A DNA stretch of 64,000 bases, from the NCBI RefSeq assembly GCF_002744755.1, contig NZ_KZ319294.1:62001-126000 (forward strand). Reading direction: 5' to 3'. This DNA is from Leeuwenhoekiella nanhaiensis (lineage in GTDB: Bacteria > Bacteroidota > Bacteroidia > Flavobacteriales > Flavobacteriaceae). The position numbers and the translations under genes were made by a program. Positions 35,687 to 45,662 of this stretch are shown here, one piece after another. The notes below the pieces were generated by a model. It did no database searches. It worked only from the letters and a program-made list of their open reading frames with translations, and had not been told where the DNA came from. Within the stretch, counting starts at the first letter, position 1. The number at the start of each line of letters is the position of its first letter.

Positions 35687-36589
35687 TTAGGCCAGCAGGT
35701 CTTTTAGCGCCTCGTGCAACTGGGTGAATTTAAAGTCATAAACCGATTCAATCCTGGCACTGGAGACCTTTTGACTTTCTAATACGATAGCGGCCATCTC
35801 ACCCAAGAGCAGCTTAAGTGCAAAGCGCGGAACATTAGGAAGGATAAGCGGCTTGTTTAAAATCTGAGCAGCCTCTTTGGTCAAGGTTTTGTTTGTAACC
35901 GGATTTGGCGCAACGGCATTATAAACTCCTTCTAAATTTTGTTGAATTACTATCTTGAAGATCCCTGCAAGATCGGCAACGTGAATCCAGGATTGCCATT
36001 GCTCGCCATCCCCCAGTGGTGCACCCACATACATTTTTATAGGTTGTATTAATTTTTCAAGTGCGCCTCCCTGCTCGGCAAGCACTACACCTACCCGCAC
36101 TTTAGCAACTTTTAGTCCCAAATCTTTAAAACGATCAGCTGCTTCTTCCCAGACTTTGACAACCTTCCCCAGAAAGCCGGGATTATATTCAGGATAGGAT
36201 TCTGTATAAATTTCAGTTTTGGAGGAAGGATAAGCCCCTATTGCACTCGCAGAAATGAAATGGGTTACGCTGTGTTCATTTTCCTTTAGCGCCTTTCGTA
36301 ACAAATCTGCGGTTTCGGTTCGGCTTTTTATAATCGCTTCTTTATATTCATCGGTCCAACGCTCTGCAATACTCGCACCTGCTAAATGCACTATAGTCGT
36401 GACACCTTCCAGGCACGCAACATCAATCTCCTTAGTTTTGGCATCCCAAAAGAAACCCTTGTAATTGGGTTGCTCTTCAATTTTGTTACGACTGGTGGTT
36501 AGGTAGTGTACATCAATATTTGCCTCATGTAATTGCGCTGTTAAATGCTGGCCTATGAGACCGGTTGCACCGGTAATCAAAACTTTCAT
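35687..36589 (-). CDS. TIGR01777-family NAD(P)-dependent epimerase-like protein
   Basis: 300-residue extended short-chain dehydrogenase fold (YfcH/SULA type). N-terminal Rossmann motif GATGLIGQHL at residues 7-16, IVHLAGASIAERW near 65-80, and the C-terminal DUF1731 segment (NKPLILPNVPRFALKLLLGEMAAIVLESQKVSSARI). The usual SDR YxxxK is not obvious, as in the rest of this family. Substrate unknown. ATG start; convergent with the YceI gene. Confidence 0.9.
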   Translation of the reverse strand: MKVLITGATGLIGQHLTAQLHEANIDVHYLTTSRNKIEEQPNYKGFFWDAKTKEIDVACLEGVTTIVHLAGASIAERWTDEYKEAIIKSRTETADLLRKALKENEHSVTHFISASAIGAYPSSKTEIYTESYPEYNPGFLGKVVKVWEEAADRFKDLGLKVAKVRVGVVLAEQGGALEKLIQPIKMYVGAPLGDGEQWQSWIHVADLAGIFKIVIQQNLEGVYNAVAPNPVTNKTLTKEAAQILNKPLILPNVPRFALKLLLGEMAAIVLESQKVSSARIESVYDFKFTQLHEALKDLLA

Positions 36590-36725
36590 ATCCTATTTTT
36601 CATACAAGTTAACACATAGATACTTACTGCAATTCCTTTTTTATACAGCTTTAACAGCCTGGTAAATCCTGTTTCGTTTATCACAGATTGATGTAACTTG
36701 CACATCCTATACTTTTTGATTTGTT

Positions 36726-38354
36726 ATGAAAAATCTGCTTCTGGCTTTTCTTTCCGGAATAGTGCTGGCGCTGGGCTGGCCTACTTATGGTCTCCCCGTG
36801 CTTTTGTTTTTTGGATTCATACCCCTGCTTTGGGCTACCGAAGAAATCCTGAATTCTGAAGTGTCAAAATCTACATTGAAAATTTTTGGCCTTGCCTATC
36901 TCGCTTTTTTCATTTTCAACATCATAACAACCTGGTGGCTCTATAATTCTACCGCTTTTGGGATGTGGTTTGCGGTTTTAGCCAATGCTTTGCTTATGAG
37001 CTTTGTGTGGCTGTTTTACATACGTATACGGAGGCGTTTTTCGCTTAGCCTTAGTCTGGTCTTTCTCCCAGCGATGTGGATGCTTTACGAGTTTATGCAC
37101 CTCAACTGGGAATTTGCCTGGCCGTGGCTTAATTTGGGTAACGGTTTTGCTACCTACCCCAGATGGATTCAATGGTATGAGTACACCGGTACTTTTGGAG
37201 GAACGCTTTGGGTTTGGACTTTAAATGGCATTTTATTTACTGCACTTTTCCGCTTTGCAAAAACCAAAAATCGAAAAAAGCTTTTTAATCAAATTATCAT
37301 AGCTGTTTTGGTAACCTTCATTCCCATTGGGATAAGTCAGGCTCTTTTTTACACGTATGTTGAGGATGAAAATCCTGTAGAGGTGGTATTACTTCAACCG
37401 AATATTGATCCGTATACCGAAAAGTACAACACCACAAATGAGCGTATTGCTAATTTGCTGTTCAGCCTCTCTGATTCTACCATTACACAAAACACCGATT
37501 TCCTGATCGCTCCAGAAACGGTGCTGGCCGAAGGTGCAGGCGTAAATCTTCGAGATTTTGAATACAGCCCGGAGCGATCACGTGCTGCCGAATATGTATC
37601 CCAATATCCAAACCTCAACTATCTGGCAGGCATTCAGTTTTTTCGACTTTATGAAAGCGAGAAAGACATTTTGCCTACGACCAACTTTATGGGTTATAAC
37701 CGAATAGGAAATCCCATCTATGCAGACTTTTTCAATTCAGCCTTTATGCTGAATCGTTCCGATTCCACACAAATCTATCACAAGAGCAAGCTGGTTGTAG
37801 GGGTTGAGAACTTTCCGTATCCAAACATCCTCAAACCTATTTTAGGTGACATGATGATTGATCTGGGCGGAACGGTATCTATGAAAACCACTCAGAAAAA
37901 CCGGGGTATATTTAAAGGAATTGATGGTGTTAGTGTGGGACCGGTTATTTGTTATGAATCGGTTTTTGGCGAATTTGTAACCGGTTATGTAGAAGAAGGC
38001 GCGCAGTTTCTGGCGATTATAACCAATGATGCCTGGTGGGGCGATACGCAGGGACACAAACAGCATTTGAGCTATGCCCGTTTACGCGCCATTGAAACCC
38101 GTCGCAGTATCGCCCGAAGTGCCAACACCGGAATTTCGGCTTTTATTGATCAAAAAGGAATAATTACCAATACCCTGGGTTATGAATTGCAGGGAAGCCT
38201 GAAAGGGACAATCAATACCAACGATAAAATAACGTTCTATGTGCGTTATGGTGATTATCTAGCACGTCTTGCAGGGCTCGTTGCACTGATTATTTTCGTA
38301 TGGTCTTTTTTCAGGAAGTCGAAAACATCCTTTACTGACCACGGTAGTAAATAA
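36726..38354 (+). CDS. lnt: apolipoprotein N-acyltransferase
   Basis: 542-residue inner-membrane enzyme that adds the third acyl chain to lipoproteins, consistent with the many lipoproteins encoded here. About six N-terminal TM segments span residues 1-210, then a nitrilase-like periplasmic domain. The catalytic triad is visible: E264 in LIAPETVLAEG, K353 in YHKSKLVVG and C409 in VICYESVFG. A last TM segment (LAGLVALIIFVWSFF) is near the C-terminus. ATG start. Its 3' end overlaps the convergent priming transferase gene by 23 bases. Confidence 0.95.
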   Translation: MKNLLLAFLSGIVLALGWPTYGLPVLLFFGFIPLLWATEEILNSEVSKSTLKIFGLAYLAFFIFNIITTWWLYNSTAFGMWFAVLANALLMSFVWLFYIRIRRRFSLSLSLVFLPAMWMLYEFMHLNWEFAWPWLNLGNGFATYPRWIQWYEYTGTFGGTLWVWTLNGILFTALFRFAKTKNRKKLFNQIIIAVLVTFIPIGISQALFYTYVEDENPVEVVLLQPNIDPYTEKYNTTNERIANLLFSLSDSTITQNTDFLIAPETVLAEGAGVNLRDFEYSPERSRAAEYVSQYPNLNYLAGIQFFRLYESEKDILPTTNFMGYNRIGNPIYADFFNSAFMLNRSDSTQIYHKSKLVVGVENFPYPNILKPILGDMMIDLGGTVSMKTTQKNRGIFKGIDGVSVGPVICYESVFGEFVTGYVEEGAQFLAIITNDAWWGDTQGHKQHLSYARLRAIETRRSIARSANTGISAFIDQKGIITNTLGYELQGSLKGTINTNDKITFYVRYGDYLARLAGLVALIIFVWSFFRKSKTSFTDHGSK

Positions 38355-39720
38355 CCGTGCTTATGGTTTTAAGCAGAATATTCAGGTCGAGAAAGAACGA
38401 CCGGTGCTTGATGTAGTACAGGTCGTACTGCAATTTTTCGAGGGTGTCATCTACAGACTCCGCATAACGCCCGCGCACCTGTGCCCAACCGGTTAAACCC
38501 GGTTTAACCACGTGTCGTATTTCGTAAAACGGAATCTCTTCCGAAAGCTTTTTGACAAATACCGGGCGTTCAGGCCTTGGACCAATCAAGCTCATATCCC
38601 CTTTCAGAATATTAATACACTGAGGTATCTCGTCAAGGCGCGTGTTTCTAAGAATTTTCCCAAAAGGCGTAATACGTCTGTCTTTCTTTTGAGCATACTG
38701 AGCTCCATCAGCCTCGGCATCAACCACCATCGTGCGAAATTTAAGAATTTCAAAAACTTTACCATTCATCCCTACCCGCTTCTGGCGGTAAATGAGTGGA
38801 CCAGGGTTTGCGATTAAGTTTCCCAAAACAATTAGAGGAAGTAAAACCAGAGTCAGGGCAAGAACCACCACGGCAAAAAAAGCATTGAAAAATCCGCTGA
38901 TAAACAGATAAAACCGGTTTTTATTACTTCGGCTAAACGGAAAATATTTGTAAAAATCCCGCTCTACGTGTTGTACCGGCACCCGATGGGTAATTTCTTC
39001 ATAAACCTGAGTGTACTCGCGAATGGGGAAACCCTCTTCGAGCAGTTTGATCAATTGGTTATAAAGCTCAACACTTACACCTTTAGAGGTACTGGAAACG
39101 ACTATCTCAGAAACCGAATACCGCTTAATGGATTTAATGAGTTCACCCACTTCAATTGATTTCAATCTCCGATCGAAGCCAGATGCTTTAATATTGTCTG
39201 TATTTACAAAGCCTATCACGCGGTAATTTGGATCTGCCTTATGTAAATTCTCAGCTATTAAATTGATGTCAAAACTGTTTCCTACCAGAAGAATGCGTTT
39301 ATTGAATCGTGGTGCAGAAACCAGGCTAATGTAGGCATATCTCCAGATTAAAAGGCCAGTTACCATGGCCATAAAGAAGAATACGATTTGAAGCCTGTTT
39401 TCAGGTAAAACCGGAGAGAAAAATGGAGTAAGAATAAAGAATAAGACCGTAGAGCTTATTGCCAGAACGCCACTCTTTAGCGTGCTCTGAAAAGACGCCG
39501 CCTTTTGCAAATCGTACAATTCAAATATGGCTGCGAAAATAAAGTAATAGCCTATAAGCAATAAAGCCCACGTCCAGCGTGTAGTAGAAAGGTAAAAATA
39601 GTCGAATTCAAAAAATCCTGATACCAATGCCAGCATCAAAAAAATGAATACGACATCAAACAAGCGCAGCAGAACCTTACGCTCTGAGATTTCAAAATGG
39701 ATTTTAGGGATCCAATTCAT
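38332..39720 (-). CDS. priming polyprenyl-phosphate sugar phosphotransferase (WcaJ/WbaP type)
   Basis: 462 residues. Four N-terminal TM segments (about 13-115), a Rossmann-like CoA_binding_3 domain (about 130-235), a fifth TM (FFNAFFAVVVLALTLVLLPLIVLG) and the catalytic sugar-transferase domain (RQKRVGMNGKVFEILKFRTM, then RLDEIPQCINILKGDMSLIGPRPERP). It links the first sugar-1-phosphate to undecaprenyl phosphate and so starts repeat-unit assembly on the inner membrane. Last gene of the long minus-strand polysaccharide cluster; ATG start, 31 bases after the preceding GT4 gene. Confidence 0.94.
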   Translation of the reverse strand: MNWIPKIHFEISERKVLLRLFDVVFIFLMLALVSGFFEFDYFYLSTTRWTWALLLIGYYFIFAAIFELYDLQKAASFQSTLKSGVLAISSTVLFFILTPFFSPVLPENRLQIVFFFMAMVTGLLIWRYAYISLVSAPRFNKRILLVGNSFDINLIAENLHKADPNYRVIGFVNTDNIKASGFDRRLKSIEVGELIKSIKRYSVSEIVVSSTSKGVSVELYNQLIKLLEEGFPIREYTQVYEEITHRVPVQHVERDFYKYFPFSRSNKNRFYLFISGFFNAFFAVVVLALTLVLLPLIVLGNLIANPGPLIYRQKRVGMNGKVFEILKFRTMVVDAEADGAQYAQKKDRRITPFGKILRNTRLDEIPQCINILKGDMSLIGPRPERPVFVKKLSEEIPFYEIRHVVKPGLTGWAQVRGRYAESVDDTLEKLQYDLYYIKHRSFFLDLNILLKTISTVIYYRGQ

Positions 39721-39751
39721 TTAGGGAGACTTTGGGCAAATATAACTTATT

Positions 39752-40768
39752 TCAATTCAAAAGTTTAAGCCACTCCTGCTTTACTCGCGTCCAATCGTAA
39801 CCTTCAGCCTCTAATCGGGCTCTTCTGATTACTTCTCCCTTTTTTTCCTGGTCTTTCAGTACTTTTTCAACAAGTATTATAAGTCCGGTCAGATCATCAT
39901 CTTCATATAGAAAACCGGTCTCATCGTGTTTAATTAAAAACGGAATCCCGCCTACCCGGGTTGATACCACAGGCAGACCTAGCGCCATCGCCTCAATCAC
40001 ACTCACAGGAGTGTTATCATAATGTGTAGTATTTAAAAAGATATTAAAGTCTGTAGATCGCGAGATCCATTCTTTTTTGGAAAGTTTACCGGTAAATGTC
40101 ACGGGTAGTTTATGCTTTAATGCATATTCCCGACAATCATTCAAACTTCCGTCTTTATCAGGCCCTACCATAGTCAAACGGGTTCCGGGATACTGCAGCA
40201 TAAGCTTCTCAACTAACTTTAAAGCCAACATAGGATTGTAAATCTCAGCAAACGAGCGTACCCAAAGTATTCTCGGCTCTCCATAGTTTCGGTTACTTTG
40301 GAATGGGTAAGCTGCAATATCAATACTGTTTGGAATTACCCCGATATTATGAAAGCCGGCCTTTTCAAAAGCTCTTTTCAAGTAGAATGAGGGCGCAATG
40401 TTACGGTAGCTTTTTCCAAATACAAAACGGGATGCCTTAGAGCTTTTAGAAAGCCGCTTGGGCAAATCGCCTCCATGAAGAATAGGAATGTATTTTAAGT
40501 CGAAAAAAACACACAATTGCGATGCAGCGTAGGCAAACCAGAAATACTGCGTGCTGTAGGTGTCTAAAAGCACATAATCTACCTGCTTACGATACGTAAA
40601 TATCATTTGGACCATCTGGGCAAAGCGCAGGAGCTTAGACTTTTTTGTCCCGGCATAAAACAAGTTGTATCCCTCCTGCTCCAGCAGCGGTCCCAGCGTG
40701 TCAATGTTTGTAGGGGTAAAACCCTTATGCGCTAATTTGTTTCCCAGGTAGAGTATTCTTCTTTTCAT
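39752..40768 (-). CDS. GT4 glycosyltransferase
   Basis: 338 residues, GT-B fold. The N-terminal part begins KRRILYLGNKLAHKGFTPTNIDTLG; the C-terminal domain carries TPVSVIEAMALGLPVVSTRVGGIPFLI, the GT4 donor-site Glu motif, at about residues 255-281. The start is the ATG at 40766-40768; a TTG two codons earlier is possible. It overlaps the O-antigen ligase-like gene by 44 bases. Donor and linkage unknown. Confidence 0.88.
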   Translation of the reverse strand: MKRRILYLGNKLAHKGFTPTNIDTLGPLLEQEGYNLFYAGTKKSKLLRFAQMVQMIFTYRKQVDYVLLDTYSTQYFWFAYAASQLCVFFDLKYIPILHGGDLPKRLSKSSKASRFVFGKSYRNIAPSFYLKRAFEKAGFHNIGVIPNSIDIAAYPFQSNRNYGEPRILWVRSFAEIYNPMLALKLVEKLMLQYPGTRLTMVGPDKDGSLNDCREYALKHKLPVTFTGKLSKKEWISRSTDFNIFLNTTHYDNTPVSVIEAMALGLPVVSTRVGGIPFLIKHDETGFLYEDDDLTGLIILVEKVLKDQEKKGEVIRRARLEAEGYDWTRVKQEWLKLLN

Positions 40769-42092
40769 GTACAACGTTTAGCAGGGAAAGTGCGTAGATA
40801 AAGGCTGGTGCAGCCACACGCATGGAAGAGTGATTTATGGTCAAAAACCAAAAACCTAAAAACGAATAAAACAGATAATTTTTTCGGTTACCGATACGGT
40901 AAAAAAGCGGTGTAACAATCAAAATAATTAACGCGATAAGTCCAAAAACGCCGTGCTCAGACAACAACCTGCTGATTTCATTATGGGAAGCTGCAAGTAT
41001 ATCTAATTTTTCTTCCCGGTATTCTTTGGTTTTACCGACACCGATCCCCATTATTGGGTTGTTGACAAAAAAGGTCAATTCGGAAGTTATAAGTTCCTGC
41101 CTGCCCGTAGAGAGATCCTCTTTAATACGACCCGCAGCATCTTTATTGGCATAGCGTAAATCAATGAGCCCCATTGTACGTGCAGAAGAGATCAGCCAGG
41201 TCATTGCGATTGCCCCGCCTATCACCATCAGGTAAAAAGAAATTGCGCTTTTTTTTCGTGCCGGAACGCCCTGGAAATAGATTACTATAAAAGCTATGCT
41301 TATCAATGCTGCAGTGAGCACCCCTCCACGAGAAAAGGTTATAATTGCCCTATAGGTTAAAAACATCAGCAAGCCCAAATTGAGAAAGAACAGGAGCTTA
41401 TTCTTACTGTTTACAAAAATTTGCACCACCAGTGCAAACATACCAATTCCCAAAGCGGTTGCTACCTGATTGGGACCATAACCTCCGGACAATGCGAAAT
41501 TTGACTGTGTGCCATTTAAAACTTCACGCGTGTCCGGAGTGTAAAAGAATAAATAAATTCCCAGGGAAAGCACCGGCATTAAGAGGCACCAGACCAGATA
41601 ATGCAATTGCATTTTTGAAATACGCCGATCGTAACAATACAAAGCTGCAATCCCAAGACAGAACGGTCCGCTTAAATTAAAGATGATTGCCTTACGTACA
41701 TTGGTGTCAAAATTAAGTGTTGAAGCTGCGTAAATGACTCCCGGAATCAGGAGCAACAAATACAACCAATACGGTGCAGATTTACGGGAGGTTCCGGTGA
41801 AAAACAAGCCTAACAGAATAAAACAAATAACCGAATATTTACCGGCTTCCCAGGGGATGATGCTGCCCCCGGTCATCCTGAAAAACACCTCCCCGGCAGT
41901 CATATAGGCAGCAGCGAGAAGCGCCTGATTTTGTTTGTTCCCCGATTGAAAAACCCAGAGCACAAAAAAAACAATGGAGCCTAAAAAATAGAAAAGGCCT
42001 AAAAACCGAAACAAATAAATAGCAAAACCGATCCCGATGTGCAATGCCACGAGCTGTAGGTATAATTTGTTATGGTTTTTAAATAATTTCAA
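40725..42092 (-). CDS. O-antigen ligase/polymerase-like membrane protein
   Basis: 455 residues with about eleven TM segments. The Wzy/WaaL-type periplasmic loop lies at about residues 315-375: GRQELITSELTFFVNNPIMGIGVG, then AASHNEISRLLSEHGVFGLI. It either polymerises repeat units or ligates the finished glycan to a carrier; the family does not separate these by sequence alone. TTG start at 42090-42092, overlapping the previous stop by TTGA. No Wzx flippase gene is recognised nearby. Confidence 0.82.
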   Translation of the reverse strand: MKLFKNHNKLYLQLVALHIGIGFAIYLFRFLGLFYFLGSIVFFVLWVFQSGNKQNQALLAAAYMTAGEVFFRMTGGSIIPWEAGKYSVICFILLGLFFTGTSRKSAPYWLYLLLLIPGVIYAASTLNFDTNVRKAIIFNLSGPFCLGIAALYCYDRRISKMQLHYLVWCLLMPVLSLGIYLFFYTPDTREVLNGTQSNFALSGGYGPNQVATALGIGMFALVVQIFVNSKNKLLFFLNLGLLMFLTYRAIITFSRGGVLTAALISIAFIVIYFQGVPARKKSAISFYLMVIGGAIAMTWLISSARTMGLIDLRYANKDAAGRIKEDLSTGRQELITSELTFFVNNPIMGIGVGKTKEYREEKLDILAASHNEISRLLSEHGVFGLIALIILIVTPLFYRIGNRKNYLFYSFLGFWFLTINHSSMRVAAPAFIYALSLLNVVHEKKNTLPGKQISA

Positions 42093-43459
42093 TAAACTCT
42101 TAGAATATGTTTGCCCTCTTGAAAATAAATTTTCTTCTCAGGATATTCCGTCTTAAGTCTTTGCTTTGGAATCGTGTCGCTCAGATACCACGAATCAAAA
42201 ATAATAAGATCGGGTCTTAAGTATTTATAATGCTTGTTACCCTCTATAAGTATTGAGCCTTCTTCAACTTTAGAAACTTCCTTCTGGAGGTAATTTATTT
42301 CTCCTAAATAACTCCTATTTTCAACAGAATAGCCATGGTAAGACTCTCTAATAGAAAAACATAATGATAAAATCAAAAAACTGAGAATTGTGACCTTTAA
42401 AAATGAAATCTTCCATTTAAGAAAAAAATCGATAATCCCAAAAAGAATCAATAAACTTCCAGGCCCCAAGAAACGATAGTCAAACGTTTTAATTTTCAAT
42501 AAGTATCCTATTATTAAAAGGCTAAAAAAATAACATATTCCAACAAGTAAAAAGTATTGAGATGAATATCTGGTCTCTTGACTTAAGTTTACAGACGGCC
42601 TAATATACAACCAGGCTAAGACTGAAACGCTCATTGTGAGTAACATTAAAAAAACATTAAAATAGGGTGCTATAAAAACTAATTCGCCAAGCATACCCTT
42701 TGCAAAGTCAATCATTATTGAAAAGGGTTCGTGAAATTTCGAAGGTCGGGAAATTCCGGTTAAATTTCCTGTTCGTATGAAATTAATCGACAGATACGTA
42801 ACTTCAAAAAAAACAGTAGTACTAAATACAACTAAAAGCCTTATAGTTCTTGATTTCAACCCGTTCTCTAAAAATGATTTTAATAATAATCCTAAAAGCA
42901 AGAAACAGGTAAAGACGCCAATATACCTAAATAAGAAAGGAAGTATTGCTGCAAGGGCTAAATGAATACAAGCAACCCATGATGTCTCATTTTGTGTGAA
43001 ATTGTAGAGACTCCAACTCAGATAAATCAGCGAAAATGTAAAAGGAACTTCTGAATAGGTAGAGCTAAAAAGAAATAAATAAGAAGCAAAGCCAAAACAC
43101 GCAATGAATAGAAAACTTTTTCTTTTGTATATGCTTTTTAATAAAAAAGCACATGCCAAGAGCATAAGTGCATTAACCAGTTTAGATGCCCAAAAAACGT
43201 TAGCTGTTGTAATAAAGGAAACAAATGCAATAAGCAAAGGATAACCAGCTGGCCAAATTGAAAAATAGGACTTTTCCAACCCTAAAATTGGATTACTGCC
43301 CGTGTATAGGCCTTCGCCATTAATAAGAGCTTGTGCAGCAGACAAATACTCCGCCGAATCAGGTGAAATTCTACCATCATGGTGAAAGTATGACTTCAAA
43401 AACAAATGCAGAATAAGTACACTAATAATTAGCAGGTTAATTAAATGCACTTTTTTCAT
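42089..43459 (-). CDS. GT-C-like multi-TM membrane protein (ArnT/PMT-related)
   Basis: 456 residues from the ATG at 43457-43459 (a GTG six codons earlier is possible). About ten TM segments; the first extracytoplasmic loop has GRISPDSAEYLSAAQALINGEG, a position where GT-C glycosyltransferases carry a catalytic acid. It may transfer a sugar from a polyprenyl carrier outside the membrane. Visibly more A/T-rich than the flanking GT4 genes, suggesting separate acquisition. It overlaps the next gene by 4 bases. Confidence 0.65.
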   Translation of the reverse strand: MKKVHLINLLIISVLILHLFLKSYFHHDGRISPDSAEYLSAAQALINGEGLYTGSNPILGLEKSYFSIWPAGYPLLIAFVSFITTANVFWASKLVNALMLLACAFLLKSIYKRKSFLFIACFGFASYLFLFSSTYSEVPFTFSLIYLSWSLYNFTQNETSWVACIHLALAAILPFLFRYIGVFTCFLLLGLLLKSFLENGLKSRTIRLLVVFSTTVFFEVTYLSINFIRTGNLTGISRPSKFHEPFSIMIDFAKGMLGELVFIAPYFNVFLMLLTMSVSVLAWLYIRPSVNLSQETRYSSQYFLLVGICYFFSLLIIGYLLKIKTFDYRFLGPGSLLILFGIIDFFLKWKISFLKVTILSFLILSLCFSIRESYHGYSVENRSYLGEINYLQKEVSKVEEGSILIEGNKHYKYLRPDLIIFDSWYLSDTIPKQRLKTEYPEKKIYFQEGKHILRVY

Positions 43460-43480
43460 ACCTATCTTATCAAGCACTCT

Positions 43481-44551
43481 TTACTTAAATCGATTTAAAA
43501 CTTGCAGTAATTCATTTAGTACGGCTTCTTCACCGTAGTGCTGTTTTACTTTCTCTTTAAACTTTTCAGCACAGGTCTTAATCTTAGAACTTTTAAAATC
43601 AATACTTAAAACAGCTTCTACCAGAGCCTCTTTATTCTTAGCAGGAACCAACCTCCCAAAATCCCCTAGTACTGCTCTGCACTGCCCCACATCTGTGGCG
43701 ATTACCGGTATTCCTGCCTGGCCGTATTCGAGTAGGGCCAAAGGTAAGCCTTCCGAATCTGAAGATAGAACGCCTATATCAAAATGCGGTAAAATGGCAG
43801 ACATTTTTAAGTAGGTCCCGTGATAAAAAACGCTTTTTGAGAAGGGCTCTGCTTCTATACGCTCAACAAGAGATTTTGCATTAAGACTATCGGGTACAGA
43901 TCCAAAAAGGTGTAAGGTGTAAGCCGAATCCTGTTCTAAAACCAGTTTAAAAGCATCTAAAAGCAGATGATGATTTTTTTGAGGCCTTAAATTGGCCACA
44001 CAAACCACGCGTTTTCCCTTAGCTCCGGAAATCTTAAAGTCTGCATCAAAGGGCAAAGCTTCAGCTATAAAATTTTTAATGTAAAAGGTCTTTTTAACCT
44101 TCAGCCTTTCTTTTGACCAAAGAGTTAGTTTTTCATTGACTGCAAAAACAGCATCAAAAAACCGACTGAATCGCTTCAATACAACAGTCTTTCGCTCGGT
44201 TAAAAACTCACTTTTCCCATAGTGATCGTGCCAGATCAGCTTAAGACCGGGAGTCACTAGCTTAACCATAACACCTATAAAATAGCTGCTACCGTGTGCC
44301 TGAATGATTTCGATTTGATGCTCTGTAATAAAACGCTTCAGCCACAAAAGGGCTGAAATATCCAATCGACGCTTTCGCTTCAGATACAAATACGGAACTT
44401 CGGGATCGATCAATTCCTTTAAATCGCCTTCATTCCGCGTGACACAAAGGGCGGAAACTGCTATGCGCTGATGCAGGGCATTCGCATAATTTACCGCCAT
44501 ACGTTCAGCGCCGCCAATTTCCAAACTATCTATAAGTTGCAAGACCCGCAC
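43481..44551 (-). CDS. GT4 glycosyltransferase
   Basis: 356 residues from a GTG at 44549-44551, giving the family-typical (M)RVLQLIDSLEIGGAERMAVNYANAL. A TTG ten codons earlier would overlap the previous gene, while the GTG falls one base after its TAG. The C-terminal domain has VANLRPQKNHHLLLDAF and SSDSEGLPLALLEYGQAGIPVIATDVG, the donor-binding Glu motif. The SLxxGGAER N-terminus is common in capsule and LPS GT4 enzymes. Confidence 0.88.
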   Translation of the reverse strand: MRVLQLIDSLEIGGAERMAVNYANALHQRIAVSALCVTRNEGDLKELIDPEVPYLYLKRKRRLDISALLWLKRFITEHQIEIIQAHGSSYFIGVMVKLVTPGLKLIWHDHYGKSEFLTERKTVVLKRFSRFFDAVFAVNEKLTLWSKERLKVKKTFYIKNFIAEALPFDADFKISGAKGKRVVCVANLRPQKNHHLLLDAFKLVLEQDSAYTLHLFGSVPDSLNAKSLVERIEAEPFSKSVFYHGTYLKMSAILPHFDIGVLSSDSEGLPLALLEYGQAGIPVIATDVGQCRAVLGDFGRLVPAKNKEALVEAVLSIDFKSSKIKTCAEKFKEKVKQHYGEEAVLNELLQVLNRFK

Positions 44552-44552
44552 G

Positions 44553-45662
44553 CTAAAGCAGTTTTTTGATTTCAGCGTCAAAGCGCTCTAGTGTATAGTT
44601 TCGAGACCAGGTTGCCGCTTCAGCAGCCATAATTTTAAGCTTAGCTTTATCAAGTAAATGTTCCTGAACCTTTTGGACATCGCTATCTAAATCAACCTGT
44701 AAAAGCACGCCGCGTTTTCCGGAATCCAGCATCCAGGGCACACAGGAAACCGGAGTAGCGATAGGAATCACTCCCCACCACATCGCTTCAGCCACCACTT
44801 TGGGCCAGCCCTCGCTTTTTGAAGGTAAAATCAAAAAGTGACTCTTGGCATAGGCTTCTTTGACCGCTTCTGAAGGTTGATTTCCGTGTAAAAACAATTG
44901 GCGTTCCATTCCTAATTCCTTAGCCGTTTCATTCAACTTTTCGCGTTCCGGGCCTTCGCCATACACGTGTAATTCTGAAGGAAATCCACGTTTGATTAAT
45001 TCGGCTACCAATGCTAAAGCGTACACCGGTTGCTTACCAGGCGAAAGGCTTCCTACAAAAAGGAAACGCAGGGGTAAATCATACTTGCGTTTTGGGATTT
45101 CAACTTTATCTTTTTCACTATAAGAAGCCGTAAAAAAGGCTTTTACATTGGGTGTCTGATTGAGCCATTCCCCATAAACCAGAACCTGCATATTTTTGGT
45201 CAAATAGGTATTACTCAATATCCATTTCTGAAAGCGATAGCTCCATGGCTGCCTTGCTCCGGGTTTCCAGTTGCCCGCGTATTTTGCTGTTTTGGGTTTA
45301 TGCGGAAAGAAAATCTGAACCAATGCCCCCAGCAAACCCATATTCCCGGGACAACGCAAATGGATGTGATCTGCTGATAACATTTCAAAAAAAATAGTCA
45401 TTAGGATTTTAGGAGTATACACAATAGCTTTTAATCCACTTAAAAAACGATCAATCGAAATAGGATTGACAGAAACTAAGCGAATATCCTGTCTCTTAAA
45501 TGAGGACTTCAATAGCGGCTTATCATATTTAGAAGGGCAAACAATTACAACACCCTCGAAGTACTTGAACCAAAAATCCATTTCACGTACGTACGGAGAA
45601 TAAGCCATATAAGTGCCGTCTTTCTTTAAGACTGGAGCAGAGGATATCACTAAAATATTCAT
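44553..45662 (-). CDS. GT4 glycosyltransferase
   Basis: 369 residues. The C-terminal GT4 domain has FLFVGSLSPGKQPVYALALVAEL near residue 200 and PSKSEGWPKVVAEAMWWGVIPIATPVS near residue 285 (Glu motif). The N-terminal acceptor domain starts MNILVISSAPVLKKDGTY. ATG at 45660-45662 overlaps the acetyltransferase stop (ATGA). Confidence 0.87.
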   Translation of the reverse strand: MNILVISSAPVLKKDGTYMAYSPYVREMDFWFKYFEGVVIVCPSKYDKPLLKSSFKRQDIRLVSVNPISIDRFLSGLKAIVYTPKILMTIFFEMLSADHIHLRCPGNMGLLGALVQIFFPHKPKTAKYAGNWKPGARQPWSYRFQKWILSNTYLTKNMQVLVYGEWLNQTPNVKAFFTASYSEKDKVEIPKRKYDLPLRFLFVGSLSPGKQPVYALALVAELIKRGFPSELHVYGEGPEREKLNETAKELGMERQLFLHGNQPSEAVKEAYAKSHFLILPSKSEGWPKVVAEAMWWGVIPIATPVSCVPWMLDSGKRGVLLQVDLDSDVQKVQEHLLDKAKLKIMAAEAATWSRNYTLERFDAEIKKLL